Assembly (NCBI GenBank): GCA_025403435.1
Contig: JAJQZP010000409.1
Location: forward strand, 62,001 to 126,000
Direction: 5' to 3'
Length of the DNA stretch: 64,000 nt
DNA from: Artocarpus heterophyllus
Taxonomy: Eukaryota > Streptophyta > Magnoliopsida > Rosales > Moraceae
Position numbers and translations under genes: made by a program
The notes under the pieces: generated by a model
The model's database searches: none
What the model was told of the DNA's origin: nothing
The model's input: the letters and a program-made list of their open reading frames with translations, nothing else
Part shown: in pieces, positions 32,852 through 44,619 of the stretch
How positions within the stretch are numbered: position 1 is the stretch's first letter
Layout of the letters: every line of letters starts with the position of its first letter

Positions 32852-33954
32852 CTACCACAAAGCCTCTCAACATCTCGTTTCATATGTGGCCAATAGAAGT
32901 GTTCCTGCAACACAGCCAAAGTCTTCATTACTCCAAAATGTCCCATCAATCCTCCCCCATGGGATTCTCTCACTAGCAAATCTCTTAATGAACAATTAGG
33001 CACACACAATTTATTCTCCCGAAACAAGTATCCCTCATGCCTAAAGTACTTACCACTAGCAAATCTCTCACAAGCTTGATACTCAGTACTAAAGTCACGG
33101 TCATCCGAATATAACTTTTTAATATGTTCAAAACCCAGTAGTTTAGCATTAAGAGTTGAGATTAAGACATACCTGCGAAAAAGTGCATCGGCAACGACTT
33201 TTTTCTTATCTTGCTTGTAGCGAATGACATACAAAAACGTCTCTATGAATTCCACCCAACGAGCATGCCTCTTGTTCAGCTTGTGTTGGCCCTTCAAGTG
33301 TTTCAGGGACTCATGATCGGTGTGAATCACAAACTCCTTAGGCCATAGGTAGTGCTGCCACGTCTCTAATGCCCAAACCAATGCATACATCTCTTTATCA
33401 TAAGTTGGGTAATTAAGAGTTGCCCCATTCAGCTTCTCACTGAAATATGCTACTGGTCTCCCTTCTTGCATTAAAACAGCACCAATTCCAACACCTGAAG
33501 CATCACATTCAATCTCAAAAGTTTTGGAAAAATTAGGTAAAGATAACAATGGAGCATTAGTCAACTTCTCCTTGATTAACTGAAATGCCTTTTCTTGCTC
33601 TTCTCCCCATCTAAACCCAACGTTCTTCTTGATCACTTCAATAAGTGGTGCGGCTATAGTACTGAAATCTTTCACAAACCGCCGGTAGAAACTAGCAAGT
33701 CCATGAAAACTCCGTACGTTTCCCACACTAGTTGGACTCAGCCACTCCTGGATGGCTCGCACCTTTTCTTCATCAACCTGTATACCTTGAGCACTAACAA
33801 CAAAACCAAGAAACACAAGCTTATCTGTGCAAAAGGTACACTTCTTGAGGTTAGCATTCAACTTCTCCTTTCTAAGCACATCCAAAACAGATTTTAAATG
33901 TACTACATGTTGGTCCATGTCTTTGCTATAAATGAGTATATCATCAAAATACAC
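32755..33954 (-). CDS. Gypsy reverse transcriptase (active site onward), RNase H and integrase zinc region
   Basis: 399 codons. It begins at the RT active site YFDDILIYS, then the thumb region ([17 protein letters not shown]). RNase H follows, with [16 protein letters not shown] (catalytic Asp), [12 protein letters not shown] (Glu) and [10 protein letters not shown] (Asp), and a connection region [11 protein letters not shown]. The integrase HHCC domain comes last: [10 protein letters not shown], then C-x2-C at LCGRC. The last 30 or so residues are out-of-frame integrase. The first RT half is in a different frame (33903-34337), so a frameshift lies at or just before the YFDD. Confidence 0.92.
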   Translation of the reverse strand: MYFDDILIYSKDMDQHVVHLKSVLDVLRKEKLNANLKKCTFCTDKLVFLGFVVSAQGIQVDEEKVRAIQEWLSPTSVGNVRSFHGLASFYRRFVKDFSTIAAPLIEVIKKNVGFRWGEEQEKAFQLIKEKLTNAPLLSLPNFSKTFEIECDASGVGIGAVLMQEGRPVAYFSEKLNGATLNYPTYDKEMYALVWALETWQHYLWPKEFVIHTDHESLKHLKGQHKLNKRHARWVEFIETFLYVIRYKQDKKKVVADALFRRYVLISTLNAKLLGFEHIKKLYSDDRDFSTEYQACERFASGKYFRHEGYLFRENKLCVPNCSLRDLLVRESHGGGLMGHFGVMKTLAVLQEHFYWPHMKRDVERLCGRCVLVGRLNQECSPTVCTLLYQYLVNPGLIFR

Positions 33955-34337
33955 AACAACAACCTACCAATAAATGCACATAATACATGATTCATTAAAC
34001 GCATAAATATACTTGGAGCATTAGTTAAACCAAATGGCATTACTAACCACTCATACAGTCCATATTTTGTCTTAAAGATAGTTTTCCATTCATTACCCTC
34101 TTTCATGCGTATTTGATGGTATCCACTTTTCAAATCAATTTTTGAGAACACAGAAGCACCATGCAGTTCATCCAATATATCATCTAAACGAGGAATAGGA
34201 TGGCGATACTTTACCGTGATATTATTAATGGTTCTGCAATCTATGCACATCCTCCATGTCCCATCCTTCTTAGGCACGAGTAAGACTGGAATGGCGCACG
34301 GGCTCATACTTTCTCTCACATACCCCTTTTTCATCAA
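33903..34337 (-). CDS. Gypsy reverse transcriptase, palm/fingers part
   Basis: 144 codons with the conserved RT blocks [45 protein letters not shown] (first catalytic Asp) and [17 protein letters not shown]. The frame leaves the RT just before YFDD, which is found one frame over. It is in the same frame as the protease and linker pieces upstream. Confidence 0.92.
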   Translation of the reverse strand: MMKKGYVRESMSPCAIPVLLVPKKDGTWRMCIDCRTINNITVKYRHPIPRLDDILDELHGASVFSKIDLKSGYHQIRMKEGNEWKTIFKTKYGLYEWLVMPFGLTNAPSIFMRLMNHVLCAFIGRLLLCILMIYSFIAKTWTNM

Positions 34338-34394
34338 CTCACTGACCTGCCTTTGAAGCTCTTTTGTCTCCTCGGGGTTGCTTCTATAAGCTAG

Positions 34395-34802
34395 TTAATT
34401 TGGAATGGAAGCGCCAGGTACAAAATCAATCTGATGTTCTATTCCTCGAATTGGTAGTAAACCATCAGGTACCTCATCCGAAAATACATCCTCGAATTCC
34501 TGCAACAGAGAAACAACAGAACTAGGCAATGCAAGGTCAAGTTCATTAGTGTTTAAAAGCGCCTCTTTGTACAAAAGTACAATCATTGACTGATTTGAAA
34601 ACAAGGCCCTTTTAATTTCACTGCCTCTCGCATAGAAGTTTGTTTTTCTCTCATTGGCTGATTGTGAATTCTTTTCAACCCTCTCAATTTTCTCTCCCTT
34701 GCTCTCTTTGCTCTCCTTTTTCTTGGCCATCTCTTCCTTTTTTTTGTCACTAGCCAAACTCTCTCTCTGCACTCCCACTCTTGATTTTTCTCCACTCATC
34801 AT
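34395..34802 (-). pseudogene. Gypsy protease-RT linker
   Basis: 135 codons in the pol frame. A Lys/Glu-rich region is followed by LLQEFEDVFSDEVPDGLLP and IEHQIDFVPGASIPN, the usual lead-in to a Gypsy RT. It is bounded by TAG upstream (near 34821) and TAA downstream (near 34392), each a single stop in an otherwise continuous frame. Confidence 0.85.
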
Positions 34803-34823
34803 TTTCTTTTTATCACTTTCTCT

Positions 34824-35475
34824 CTATAAGCTCACTTGGTTTTCATAGACTTGTTTTGGTGTTAACGGAACAAGAGTGATTGTTTTTTGATTGTGAACAA
34901 ATGAGTACTTGTTGGTGAAACCATCATGTTTAACTCGTCGATCAAATTGCCATGGTCTGCCTAATAACAAGTGCCCAGCTTGCATCGGAACCACATCGTA
35001 CAAAACTTCATCTTCATATCTTCCAATGCGAAAAGAAACTAACACTTGCTTATGCACCTTTACCTCACCATTATCATTTAACCATTGCAATTTATATGGT
35101 CGAGGATGCTTAATTGTTGACAGGCCTAACTTCTCTATCATGGTTGTGCTAGCAACATTAGTACAACTCCCACCATCAATAATCACACTACATACCTTGT
35201 TTTGGATGTGGCACCTAGTGTGGAAGATGTTTTCCCGTTGCACCTCTTCATCTTCTTCTTTGGCTTGCACACTTAAAGCTCTCCTTGTAACCAACAATTC
35301 TCCTTGGACAGTGCACTCCTCATCGTCGGCATCCTCTAATGAAGGCATAGAATCATTGTCTGAATCCTCGTCGGTTTCAATCTCTCCATTGTCCTGCATC
35401 ACCATAGCTCGTTTGTTCAGACATTGGCTTGCTATGTGACCCCTGCCTTGACATTTAAAACATTTAATATCACGA
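34824..35475 (-). CDS. Gypsy zinc knuckle and aspartic protease
   Basis: The frame opens after a TAA near 35476. First comes an intact CX2CX4HX4C knuckle (CFKCQGRGHIASQC, about 35416-35460), which is the end of gag. An acidic stretch follows, and then the retropepsin: VIIDGGSCTNVAS (active-site DGGS), LGLSTIKHPRPYKLQWLND, and LLLGRPWQFDRRV near the end. The first ATG is at 35405, but the knuckle upstream is in frame, so the product was part of a polyprotein. Confidence 0.9.
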
Positions 35476-35737
35476 TTTTAAGTAGTGGAAGAATCAGATT
35501 TACCTTGACTCCCATGGCTATCCACCTCTTGTTTTTGCTCGATCTTTGGCTTGGTGTTGGGTTGCTTCTCATCCCTCTTCCATTGGTTCATTTTCTAAGC
35601 GGATGTACTCGGGTTTTGGCTAGGACGTGTGTTTTCGCCCCTCCTTATAAGTTGATTCTTAATTTTAATAGCCATGTGCACCATGTCCTCCAACTCCACA
35701 TAATGTTGTAACTCAACGGCATTGTGAATATCTCAGT

Positions 35738-36157
35738 TCAAGCTGCTAAAAACCTTGCCATTGTAGCCTCCCGATCCTCCTCTATATTTGCCCGAATTAT
35801 CATAACCTCCATCTCCTTATAGTACTCCTCCACACTTCGGTTGCCTTGCTTAAGATTTTGTAGTTTGTTGTACAACTCCCGGTAGTAGTAAGTTGGTACA
35901 AATCGCTTCCTCATCACGGTCTTCATCTCTTCCCATGACTCAATAGGTTGCTCTCGATTTCGTCTCCTGTTTATAACAAGCTGATCCCACCAAGTAATAG
36001 CATAATCAGAAAATTCAATTATAGTCAGTTTTACCTTCTTCGCCTCGGAATAGTTTTGGCAGTCAAAGACGAACTCCATTTTCTTCTCCCATTCTAGGTA
36101 TGCTTCTGGATTGTATTTGCCTTGAAATGATGGTATCTTCATTTTTGTGCCTCTCAA
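35738..36157 (-). CDS. Gypsy gag capsid domain
   Basis: 139 codons starting MRGTKMKIPSFQGKYNPEAY, the typical start of a retrotransposon gag domain. WEKKMEFVF, ITWWDQLV, ESWEEMKTVMRKRFVP and RSVEEYYKEMEVM follow. It would assemble the particle shell and lies in a different frame from protease. The stretch 35476-35737 between them is decayed. Confidence 0.88.
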   Translation of the reverse strand: MRGTKMKIPSFQGKYNPEAYLEWEKKMEFVFDCQNYSEAKKVKLTIIEFSDYAITWWDQLVINRRRNREQPIESWEEMKTVMRKRFVPTYYYRELYNKLQNLKQGNRSVEEYYKEMEVMIIRANIEEDREATMARFLAA

Positions 36158-37090
36158 ACTATCATTTTCCTAGTTCCTAACTCCTCTATCCCGTCCAAAT
36201 CTTTGGTGACTACCCGCTGAATCTTCTCCTTCGTCAAATTCTTCCCCATCAATCCTGCAGTAGTCATCAACCTCTCCTCTAACCAGAACCCTTTCCCGCC
36301 TACACGCATGAGGAACATGTTGTGGCTATTCCACACGTGCGTTTTCTATCCAGTCTATCCTCTCATGAAGCTGTCCTAACTCTCCCCTCAACAATCACCT
36401 CATCTCCCCCATCATCGCTTCCGTAAGAAGTTTTGGATCTGCTGCACTTGAGGTACCCTCAATAGTGTTCTTGCTGTTGTTTGACTTTTTTTTTTTGCAA
36501 AACAAAATAAGAAACAATGCAAAGGACCTTACCACACTCCCTTACGTGTTTCACTCGTGAAATGGTTCACTTAATTTCACTCGTGTTTACACTCAATACT
36601 TTCGGCTTTTGTCCACTCTAATGCTCTCGCCTCTTTGCCTTTTTCCACTCATTAATTCTTACTCAGTTCCTATAAAACTAGTCAAATCAATATCAAAATT
36701 TCCTTGACAATTCACAAATCGATTACCAAGGAGGCTCAGATTAGAAACAAGACTATAACAGGAACAGATAATTTAGGCTTTCAGAAATCGCACCCAAAAG
36801 GAGCGAAATTTGAGCAAAAATTTTTAGTCTGTGTAGGGTATTCAATTTCGGGTTCCTTAAACGATGAATAACAAGAATCTAAAAAAAAAATTTAAGGAAG
36901 GTTTCCAGACTTTTTTTTTTTTTTTTTTCAGATCCTCTTGTTTTTCTTCTTTTCCTTTTCTTTTTCTTTCCTTTGTTTCTTTTCTTTTCGGATCTTTTTT
37001 TTTAACCGACTTTGATAATGGAGATCAAAACTCACGAATAACTGAAACAAACATAAACTAAGAGAACGAATAAGCAAAACCTGATTAAAA
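36158..37090 (-). other. Gypsy leader and gag N-terminal remnant
   Basis: Between the primer site and gag. It holds poly-T tracts at 36486-36497 and 36911-36929 and a TTTTC/TTTCC-rich part (36940-36990). No intact coding. A short frame at 36154-36336 may be a decayed gag N-terminus. Confidence 0.55.
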
Positions 37091-37109
37091 CCTCGCTCTG
37101 ATTACCAAA
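37091..37109 (-). other. Gypsy primer-binding site
   Basis: Directly inside the 5' LTR the minus strand reads TTTGGTAATCAGAGCGAGG. The initiator tRNA-Met site TGGTATCAGAGC is present with a one-base change in spacing (TGGTAATCAGAGC). Confidence 0.85.
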
Positions 37110-37878
37110 TGATACGAACCCCGCCAAGAACTGACACGACCCTAACCAAAATTGGTCTCCAAGATCACTTTTCCTAATCAGTTTTGAATGGAACCGCGAC
37201 CCGAGGCATAACATGAAGCATGAACCTTGGTATGTGAGGACGCCACAATCAGCTATGGACGGACTGATTGATAAGTCTATGAACGCCATGAAATTTTTTG
37301 ATAAGTTTGAATAGTTTGTTTAAGAACCGAAGAGAATTAAACCTCAAATTGTGTGTTAAAACTTATTCCCCATTGAATGAAATTCGTTACAATATATAGG
37401 GGTTCCCCTATGCGAATTTTCAGCTCCTAATTGCCCATGGAATTTCGGGCAAATCAATTACCAAAACGTCTAATTTAAAGCAAATAAGAAAAGTTCCCTT
37501 AATGGCTTAAAAGCCTTACAATAATAGAAATAAAACAAACGCAAAAAGGAAACTAGACATTAAAAGGTAAATAGCTGATTCTTCTCACCACTTGTCGCCT
37601 CAAAACGGGAAAGTAACTGAAATAGAAATTACTCGGTCCCTTCTAGAACTTGAATCATACATTTGTTGGTCTGGATGTCACATGCAATTCCCTCAATGGG
37701 CCTCCATGCAATAGCTTGAGCCCAAGTTGCTTGAATCCAAGTTGCTTGAATCAGCCCAATAAGTGTTTCTTTGAACTTCTTCGGACGAGCTCTCGTAACC
37801 GAACTAATGGTAACTTGAATTGGATCTGAATATGTCTCATCTCACGTGCTCTTGCTTGTGCTAACGATGTCCTCATCA
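37110..37878 (-). repeat. Gypsy 5' LTR
   Basis: 769 bp, TG...CA ends, pairs with 31138-31892. It is longer than its partner mainly because of a 15-bp duplication of a GTTGCTTGAATC-type word near 37722-37752. Confidence 0.93.
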
Positions 37879-38005
37879 CAAGGGGAGGGAGAATGTCACC
37901 ATTTTAGAGTGGGGTTAAGCATGACTCGAACCCTTAATCTATGATTAAGGTGAAGGGACTTACAACTAACTAAGCTGCCCTCACTCCTCATGAAAACTTT
38001 AGTTT

Positions 38006-39059
38006 AGGACAACAAAAAATTCCGCTAAAGTGTTGGCTGAAGTAAATGGGCCTCAACTGATCTGAAGAGGAATTTTAGAAGGCTTTGGGCCCAAATTAAA
38101 TGTAGTAAATTCAAAATATGTGCTAATTAGATTGAGTCTTATTAGCTCAAAAAGTGATATGTTGTTTGGACATCAATTTTAGATGGGCTTAGAGCTAAAA
38201 TAACGATGAAGTATTTATATAAACTGTCTATTTTAAGCTTTTTGAGTATAAATTTATCTACAAGAAATTACACAAAATAACACAATTTCAATTCTTAAAT
38301 AAGCAAATAACACTTTTAAATATATCTAAGTATATAGTATTTTTGGAATCACTTATAATTTTTAAACACTTGAATTTATAATTCTACCCCCTTTTTTCTT
38401 CTTCTCTTTCTTTTCATTTTTTTTTTTGTCAATTTCTTCACCTTTGTGTTTCATCCTACGTTATTCTATACAAAAAATAAACTAAGTAGGCTATTTACTA
38501 AACACTATTATATTTTGATCTATTTAGTTTTATTTCTAATTAATAATGGTCTAATTCTCTCATTCTCCCTTTATCTACTTATATACAATATTACAATAAT
38601 ATATATTTTTTAAAATTTTGATGATTTAGAAGTCTCATTGTTCCCTACATATAATTTTGGGCGCTTTTTTATTTTTGGATTCATTTTTTTGCTACTATAT
38701 TTGTTGTAGAGTGAATGATCATGTTGACCTTATGCAATCAAAACATTAATATCATTTCAACCGTTTGCAATTATTCCTTATTTACTTTCATTTATTTACG
38801 TGAAAGTTTGTTGTGAAAGTTCATTGTATTTTGTTGATGTGTATTTTGAATTTGATCTTTGCAATTATTCCTTTATTGCTATTATTTATTCACGTGAAGG
38901 CTTTTCCCATTTGCTTATATTTTGAATTTGCTCTCATTCATATTCACTTTTGCTATATCATTGATATATATTAACTTTGCTGTCATTCATATTTGGTTCC
39001 ATTGAGATCAATTTTTTAATCATCTAATGATTGATAACGAGGGGTATATTATTCATTAT
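38006..39059. other. Intergenic, nothing recognised
   Basis: Very AT-rich with no coding frame. Two loosely similar stretches at 38755-38800 and 38860-38900 (TGCAATTATTCCTTAT, then TTTA(T/C)GTGAA(A/G)G) suggest an old duplication. Confidence 0.45.
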
Positions 39060-39900
39060 TCATCATTTTAGGGCATTACTTTTTGTGTTTAAAAGGGACA
39101 TTCATCATCACAAAAAATTCAAGGATGTAATTGTAAAATATACATTTGTTCCTCATATAAGTAGATGATTGTCGTCATGATAAATACGCGTGAATTATGA
39201 CAATAAATTTTAATGTTTGAGATTTTATGTATATCCATATGTTCCTTTAAAAAAATAATAAACTGTTGCATCTCGGTATTTTAAAGAGACTTTATTAGCA
39301 CAAAGAAATTATATGTAATTATTATAAACTACACGTTTATGGCTTAAAAAGAGAGAGAGAGAGTCACAAGTAAATGTTATTTCATTGACCTCTACAATAT
39401 ATGATTCAAATATAGACTAGTGGTTGATAATTGGACAATGTAGAAGTGCTGTTGATGATTTTTTTTTTTTTTTACATATAATTTGATGGTTATCATTAAG
39501 ATAAAGACACGTGAATTATGATAATGAACTGTTATGTTGAAGACTTTATGTATATTTATATATATATTTTATTTTAAAGAGAGATTCATTATCACAAAAA
39601 ATTCAATGATGCGTGAATTAAAGACGAGTAGTTGATAATTGGAGAATGTAGAAGTTTTGTCTTGTTTGTAAGTTGATGCTTGTCATTACCACAAAGATAC
39701 ATGAACTGTGATAATGAACTGAATATCTATAAGTTTTGTTTTAAACCGTAATTGAATGAATGTTATTACTATAGGATTAAATTAATTAACATAATTATGT
39801 GTAACTATAAGTTTTTCGAAAATCTCTGTAATTCGATGACTGTTATTGTAATGAGAACAAATGATTTATTATTATCACTTTGATGATTTAATTTATAAAA
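39060..39900. repeat. Decayed tandem repeat array, three to four units
   Basis: A unit containing GATGxTTxTCATTA, then ACACGTGAATTATGATAATGAACT and a TTTTATGTATAT word recurs at about 39164, 39483 and 39671, with a weaker trace at 39832. A second word, TTCATCATCACAAAAAATTCAA, recurs at about 39101, 39290 and 39585. A third, GTGGTTGATAATTGGACAATG, occurs at 39420 and 39628. The shared order suggests ancient tandem duplication with units of about 190-320 bp. Confidence 0.6.
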
Positions 39901-42229
39901 TTATATTATATAATTTTATCAAAAAATATAAGTTCGAAACCATAATGAGATTCTCATGAGCACAATTAAAAAACTTAGTATTGATATAAGTTTAAAAATA
40001 TGTGTAATACTATTAGAATTATTTTTTACTATAATGAATCCGACCAATGAAAGGATTAGAGCTCTTTAGGGATGAACATGGTACCCAAAAACGTACGTTG
40101 TTCTTAAAACAAGAAACATTGTTTTGTTACTGTAAAATCAAAACAATAATAGGTGAACATGTTACATTGATCTTCCAGTAATTATTTATTTTGCTGACCC
40201 CAATAACATCTAGACATCCAAGGGACCAATGAAGGTGGAATTGAAAAATATTAGTAGAGGCAAAAAGACTAAGCAATAAAGCTGTATTGTAATGAAAAGT
40301 TCTTTCTAATATTGAATGTAAATACAAATTGCCATTAACACGGATTATGATAATGAACGAATTTTCATACTAAATTGTCGTACAAAATTGTCATGCCATA
40401 TCAAGAAAAAAAATAAAAACACAAATTCCTCTAAACTACTAACAAGATTACAAAACTAATATCATTATAAGGAATTACAGAACAATTATAATAGAACAAT
40501 TCAACATCACATATATTAAATTACAAAACATTAGTATTGTACTTATCAGCGTTATAGGATTAGTTACATAACATCATTAAGGAATTATGTTAATGAATTA
40601 ATTATAATAAAAGCTATGTTAATGAATTCATTATAATAAAAGCTATCATTACAATAATAGTATTAAAGGAGGAAATTATATAAAATCATCATTTTATTCC
40701 AACATAAAAAAAAGATACATATAAACTCAACATGTTTCAATGAATCTCGTTCAAGTGGAGGAACAACGTTTGCATGTAAAGCTTCCTTTTCTTCCTTGCG
40801 GAGCTACTTGTTTTTTTGGGGACATATTTTTGTCCTTTTCTGCAGGTTTTGTCTTACCCATCAGCCTTTTGCATGTTGGGATGAAGCAGAGAAGGCTATG
40901 CAGATGAGGGTCGACGGAGAGGTTTTGGTTCCTTGGAGGTCTTCAATGGAGATGAGGGTCGTCGACAAACACTGGAGAACCATCATAGAATGCTGGTGCC
41001 CTCGATCTTTTGGGGAATCACCAGAGATGGCCTGGAGTTTTCAACGAAAATAGCTTGGTGGATCACCGATTTCGAGAATGGCCTCCATTTGTGGGGGTGA
41101 ATAATGAGGGTTTTGAATGTAGTGAGATGGTTTTGAAGGTGGGAAGGATCTTTTGGTTTCCTACAAAATGAATAATGAGGGTTTTGCAATTATAATTTAA
41201 TTTTTTTTGTTTCTGTTCCTTGTTGAATTCCATAATGAACGTGTAAGATATCATATTAATTATGTATTTGAAGAAAAAAAAACATTCTTTTGTCTTAATT
41301 ATATAATTATATATGTAAATTTTAATTATTTCTTAATTTATCCTTCTATTTCTCTAGAAACTACAAAGGTATCCTTTGAATTTAGAAAATTTTATAATTT
41401 TATCACTCGTAAGCTTTTGGATAAAAAAAAAACATAGAGAGAAGACAAAGATACCCTTAATTAGGCTGAATTTGTTTTCAAAATATCTTTTTCTTCTTGA
41501 AAAAAATTTTAAAAATTTTAGTGATGTTTAAAAAGCCATAAAATTTAAGATCTCTTTTTAAAAAAAATTTAATGTCTTGTTTTATGATTTTTTTATATTT
41601 TTAAATTTACAAAATATTTTTTACAACTGTTTAACAATAATATGTTGTTTTGCCTAATTTTTTCTATTCATAAGGATGAAATTGAAATAAGTTTTTTAAA
41701 CTCAAAGGATACTTTTGTAATTTAAAAAAATAGATGAAAAAATTGAAAAATAGTTAAAAGTAGGAGGTATAATTATGTAATTAACTCATTCATTTTATTT
41801 CATTTCCTAATTTAAGCATTATTATCATTTTTATTTGTTTCGTTATTTGAGATTATAATAGTTTTTACAAGTATCATTGTAGACAATTTTACAATTTAAT
41901 TGTAAAAAGAAGAAATTTTTTGAGAAACCTTGGTTGATTATTAAGATGCATGAAATATAGACTTCAGCGGATAAGATAGACTTATGCTGATAGTCGGGAA
42001 TCGCTTAAAGCAGGACATTGTGGCGACTAAATTAAGGGAAGAGGATTTTAGTAGGAATTCGATAGTGGAGAATCTAAGTACAAACCTTACTTACAGTATG
42101 GAACAATTTCAAGACTGGTTTACTAACAATATCTATATTGGTCGACATACATGTTTCTACATTCTATGGTTGTTATAATTTTGTATAAGACAATTTATGC
42201 GACATGATTATAATGCATGCACATTTAAC
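39901..42229. other. Intergenic DNA, no gene recognised
   Basis: AT-rich except 40800-41100, which is richer in G+C and has an 85-codon plus-strand frame with no known domain. Words such as AATAATGAGGGTTTTG repeat at about 41101 and 41170. The block at 41960-42180 also has a short frame without recognisable motif. Confidence 0.45.
40586..40643. repeat. 29-bp tandem duplication
   Basis: Two copies of a 29-bp unit starting TATGTTAATGAATT and ending AATAAAAGC (40586-40614, 40615-40643) differ at one base. This is a recent local duplication. Confidence 0.9.
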
Positions 42230-42960
42230 AACGAGAGCTTAATGAAAACATAAAAGTTAATGTCTGTCATACAACCTACAAGAGGGACTAGTTTTCAAGT
42301 TATTTAGTTATGACCTTAAGTGTAGTTGGTAGATCTCTCCTCTGACTCTTTATTAGGACGCCCACACCCAGTACGCACACTGGGCCCACGAAAAATAATA
42401 ACAATTTAAAATGCATAATCGAACATTTTCATAATTGGTTCATGCATTTACAGCTAATTTTCCAATATTTTTATAAGTTAATACATTTGTACTTGTTGAG
42501 CTAAAGCTCACCATGTTTGTTTGTGCTCTAGACAATACCAATGAGAAGCCGGCTACTTAACACTACTCTGTGGACTTGCAAGATGATGCAGGACCGTGGA
42601 CGTCAAGGTATAGGATGCCAGCATGCAGTAATACTATTTCTACGTATTGATCAGAAAGTATTTTGATATATATACATAAATATAAACATATATAAATACA
42701 TTCTAAGACAAACTAAGAAAATCTGATTATGACAATTTTGCTAGTTGTCAGTATGTCAATAATTCTGTGAGATGTTTAAGTTAATATTACTTTATTCATG
42801 TGAGATGTATTTGTGTGATCTTAAAAGGAAGTGTAATGAGCTTCTAAGGCTATAAAAATAAATCCTTGAATTTTAGTATCATAGTATAATTAAGTTTCTT
42901 AACTAAGTTTAACCATTAAAGTTAACGAGTTGAAAAGTCGGGCTATTAAAATGCAATTTA
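42230..42960 (+). repeat. Possible old Gypsy LTR remnant
   Basis: Contains TTGTTGAGCTAAAGCTCACC then a T-rich piece, followed by GATGATGCAGGACC and GTGGACGTCAAGG. This layout resembles the R/U5 part of plant Gypsy (Tekay/Del-type) LTRs, but there is no partner LTR or coding. Weak, composition-based call. Confidence 0.25.
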
Positions 42961-43501
42961 GTTTTCTCTTTTGCAACACGATGTTTCAAGTTATTACGAG
43001 GAAACTCGGCATGCCAATACCAAAAGTTACGTCACCATAAAATCACATCGATGATTCTATGGATGATGACCTTGGTCCTATTTTAGTAGATGACAAGTGT
43101 CAATATGGAAGAAGCAGGTGAAGATTTGAATTCTTATCTTTTTTTTTTTTTTTTTTTTAATGAAAGTTGTGATGAAAAAGGAAGTCATGAAGACAATCGT
43201 GCAGATGGTGTATCATATAGAATTTCATTTATATCAGGGACGGACCCAAAAGATTTTGTTTAGGGGATATTATATAGAAATAAAAGGTCTATCATTTTAT
43301 TTATTCTTTATAAACATATAACAATAAAAAAATTTGTACATAACACTTTTTAATGTATTTTACAATCATTTAAGCACCACAAAGAATTTTGGCTCATTTA
43401 GTCCCTAAACTACTAAATAAGTGACAACTTGACCCCAAACATTTTAATTAAAAGCTCTCTTAACTTCTAAGAAAGTATTTGAGAACATAGTTGGAATTAC
43501 A
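42961..43501. other. Intergenic, nothing recognised
   Basis: AT-rich, with a T run near 43138-43159. No gene seen. Confidence 0.5.
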
Positions 43502-44042
43502 TATTAGACTAGGTGCCTTAAGGATTAATTATGTAATAGTTTTTTGAGACATTTAATCAATATAAAATTATCTATGTCATATATCAAATATCATCCTCTT
43601 TATATTCATTTTTATTAAATATATAATAAGCAAATAGAAGTCTGAGACTGTCCATCTAAACCTTTAAGACTGTGCATATGATAGACAGATTATGCGGAAG
43701 AATGAATTTTAAAGCGATAGTCTAAATAATAAAAAGATTCACAATCAAGGGAATAAAGTTGGATGCTTTATTCAAGAGAAGATTGTTATGTTATCTACGT
43801 CTCTAATGGGAGATGGCTTGTCTTAGTTATCAGAATGGAACTCCATAAGTAGAGACATTAGTATATTATCATTTGTGACAACATATTGGATTAGGATTAA
43901 AGATGAATTAATCTAGTTAGTAACTCTGTTTGAATAAATCAATTTGTTTTAGACAATCATAGATGTTATCATAATCTTGAAATGAATCAATGAGTCTGTA
44001 TTCTTAACTTGTGTCTTTTGATGTCCCAAAAGGTGACGTCTT
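43502..44042 (+). repeat. Inverted, older Copia-B LTR fragment (left part)
   Basis: On the plus strand this reads like the reverse complement of the Copia-B LTR. It begins ATTAGACTAGGTGCC, compared with TGTTAGACATGTATGCC at the element-sense LTR start. It continues through TTTGAGACATTTAATCAAT and ends with GTGTCTTTTGATGT, CCCAAAAGGTGACG. It stops exactly where the younger LTR starts at 44043. Its continuation is at 54777-57186, so the younger unit inserted into it. It is clearly more diverged than the 44-54 kb LTRs. Confidence 0.85.
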
Positions 44043-44435
44043 TGTTGGAAACAAAGTGCGCAGCGGAATTTTAAAATTTTTTTTCATCAGAGTAATTTCT
44101 AAAACACAAGTTTGACATGTTACATGTATAAATTAGACAGATCTTACTAACCTCAGTATGCCGAAGAACCTCCGCAATCCTTGTAGAGAAGTAGCGTTCC
44201 AGAAGAGCCTCAACCAACTGGTCTTTTTTGCTATTCTCTATCCACAACCGGAGCGAGTGTGGGCTCACACGTATAGCTCTTCCATCGGTGACTCTCCTTC
44301 CAACCAACAGAGAGAACCCAAAGCTAGTGTTCGTGATTTGTGAACAAAAGCTCTCAGGGAGTTTTCAGATGCTCACTAGAAGAGTATCACTCTTAATCTC
44401 TCAAATTGATCTAAGTAAATCATGAGACTCACTCC

Positions 44436-44444
44436 CTTTTTATA
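44436..44444 (-). promoter_or_regulatory. Copia-B LTR1 TATA box
   Basis: Minus strand TATAAAAAG followed by GGAG, conserved in LTR2 at 52105-52113. TATA-like sites stand at the same place in the diverged LTRs near 57579 and 17045. Confidence 0.6.
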
Positions 44445-44562
44445 CCTATTGGTCTTGGGGTCAGTCCATATCAGATTAGGTCTCAAAAACTCGAAACAGA
44501 ATCAAATTCAGATCAATATCTGATAAGATCCGCGTGAAAACGTGTAATCTTATCTCCGCTGA

Positions 44563-44619
44563 TCGGCAGGCCGAACAGGCCAGTTCGGCAGGCCGAACAC
44601 GTCATCCGGCAGGCCGAAC
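44563..44619 (-). repeat. TCGGCAGGCCGAAC repeats upstream of the LTR1 TATA box
   Basis: Three 14-bp units, TCGGCAGGCCGAAC (twice) and CCGGCAGGCCGAAC, lie at 44563-44576, 44585-44598 and 44606-44619. They are about 120-180 bp upstream of the TATA box in element sense. The sequence is strikingly GC-rich for this AT-rich element. Their position resembles promoter-proximal repeats that act as enhancers in some plant Copia elements such as Tnt1. Confidence 0.8.

Larger units (their letters stand above)
31138..37878 (-). mobile_element. Gypsy chromovirus, CRM-like, full length but broken
   Basis: A 6.74-kb element with LTRs of 755 and 769 bp (TGATAC...CTCATCA on the plus strand) and the perfect target duplication CAAGG (31133-31137 and 37879-37883). 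On the minus strand the order is 5'LTR, PBS, gag, zinc knuckle, protease, reverse transcriptase, RNase H, integrase, PPT, 3'LTR, which is the Gypsy order. The pol frame continues into the 3' LTR, and the LTR starts TGATGAGGAC in element sense. Both are features I associate with the CRM group of centromeric chromoviruses. LTRs differ at roughly 35-40 sites by eye (about 5%). Stops and two frameshifts break pol. Confidence 0.92.
31104..38005 (-). mobile_element. tRNA-derived SINE, copy 2, split by the Gypsy element
   Basis: The direct repeat AAAACTTTAGTTT occurs at 31104-31116 and 37993-38005. Next to the left copy is a T run. Inside the right copy, on the minus strand, lie GGGCAGCTTAGTTAGT (A-box-like) and GGGTTCGAGTC (a good B box), with GACATTCTCCCTCCCC further on. 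These match SINE copy 1. Removing the Gypsy element (31138-37878) and one copy of its CAAGG duplication rejoins a normal SINE with poly-A tail. The SINE is therefore older than the Gypsy insertion. Confidence 0.85.

Noticed and set aside
34909..35439. 176-codon plus-strand frame opposite Gypsy protease
   Set aside because: Antisense shadow of a clear retropepsin-coding stretch.
40796..41053. 85-codon plus-strand frame in a GC-richer island
   Set aside because: No recognisable domain, and nearby direct repeats suggest non-coding DNA.
44071..44425. Frames recurring in Copia-B LTRs (also at 51740, 16758)
   Set aside because: They recur because the LTR recurs. They are short and differ between copies and lie in R/U5, so they are not convincing genes.
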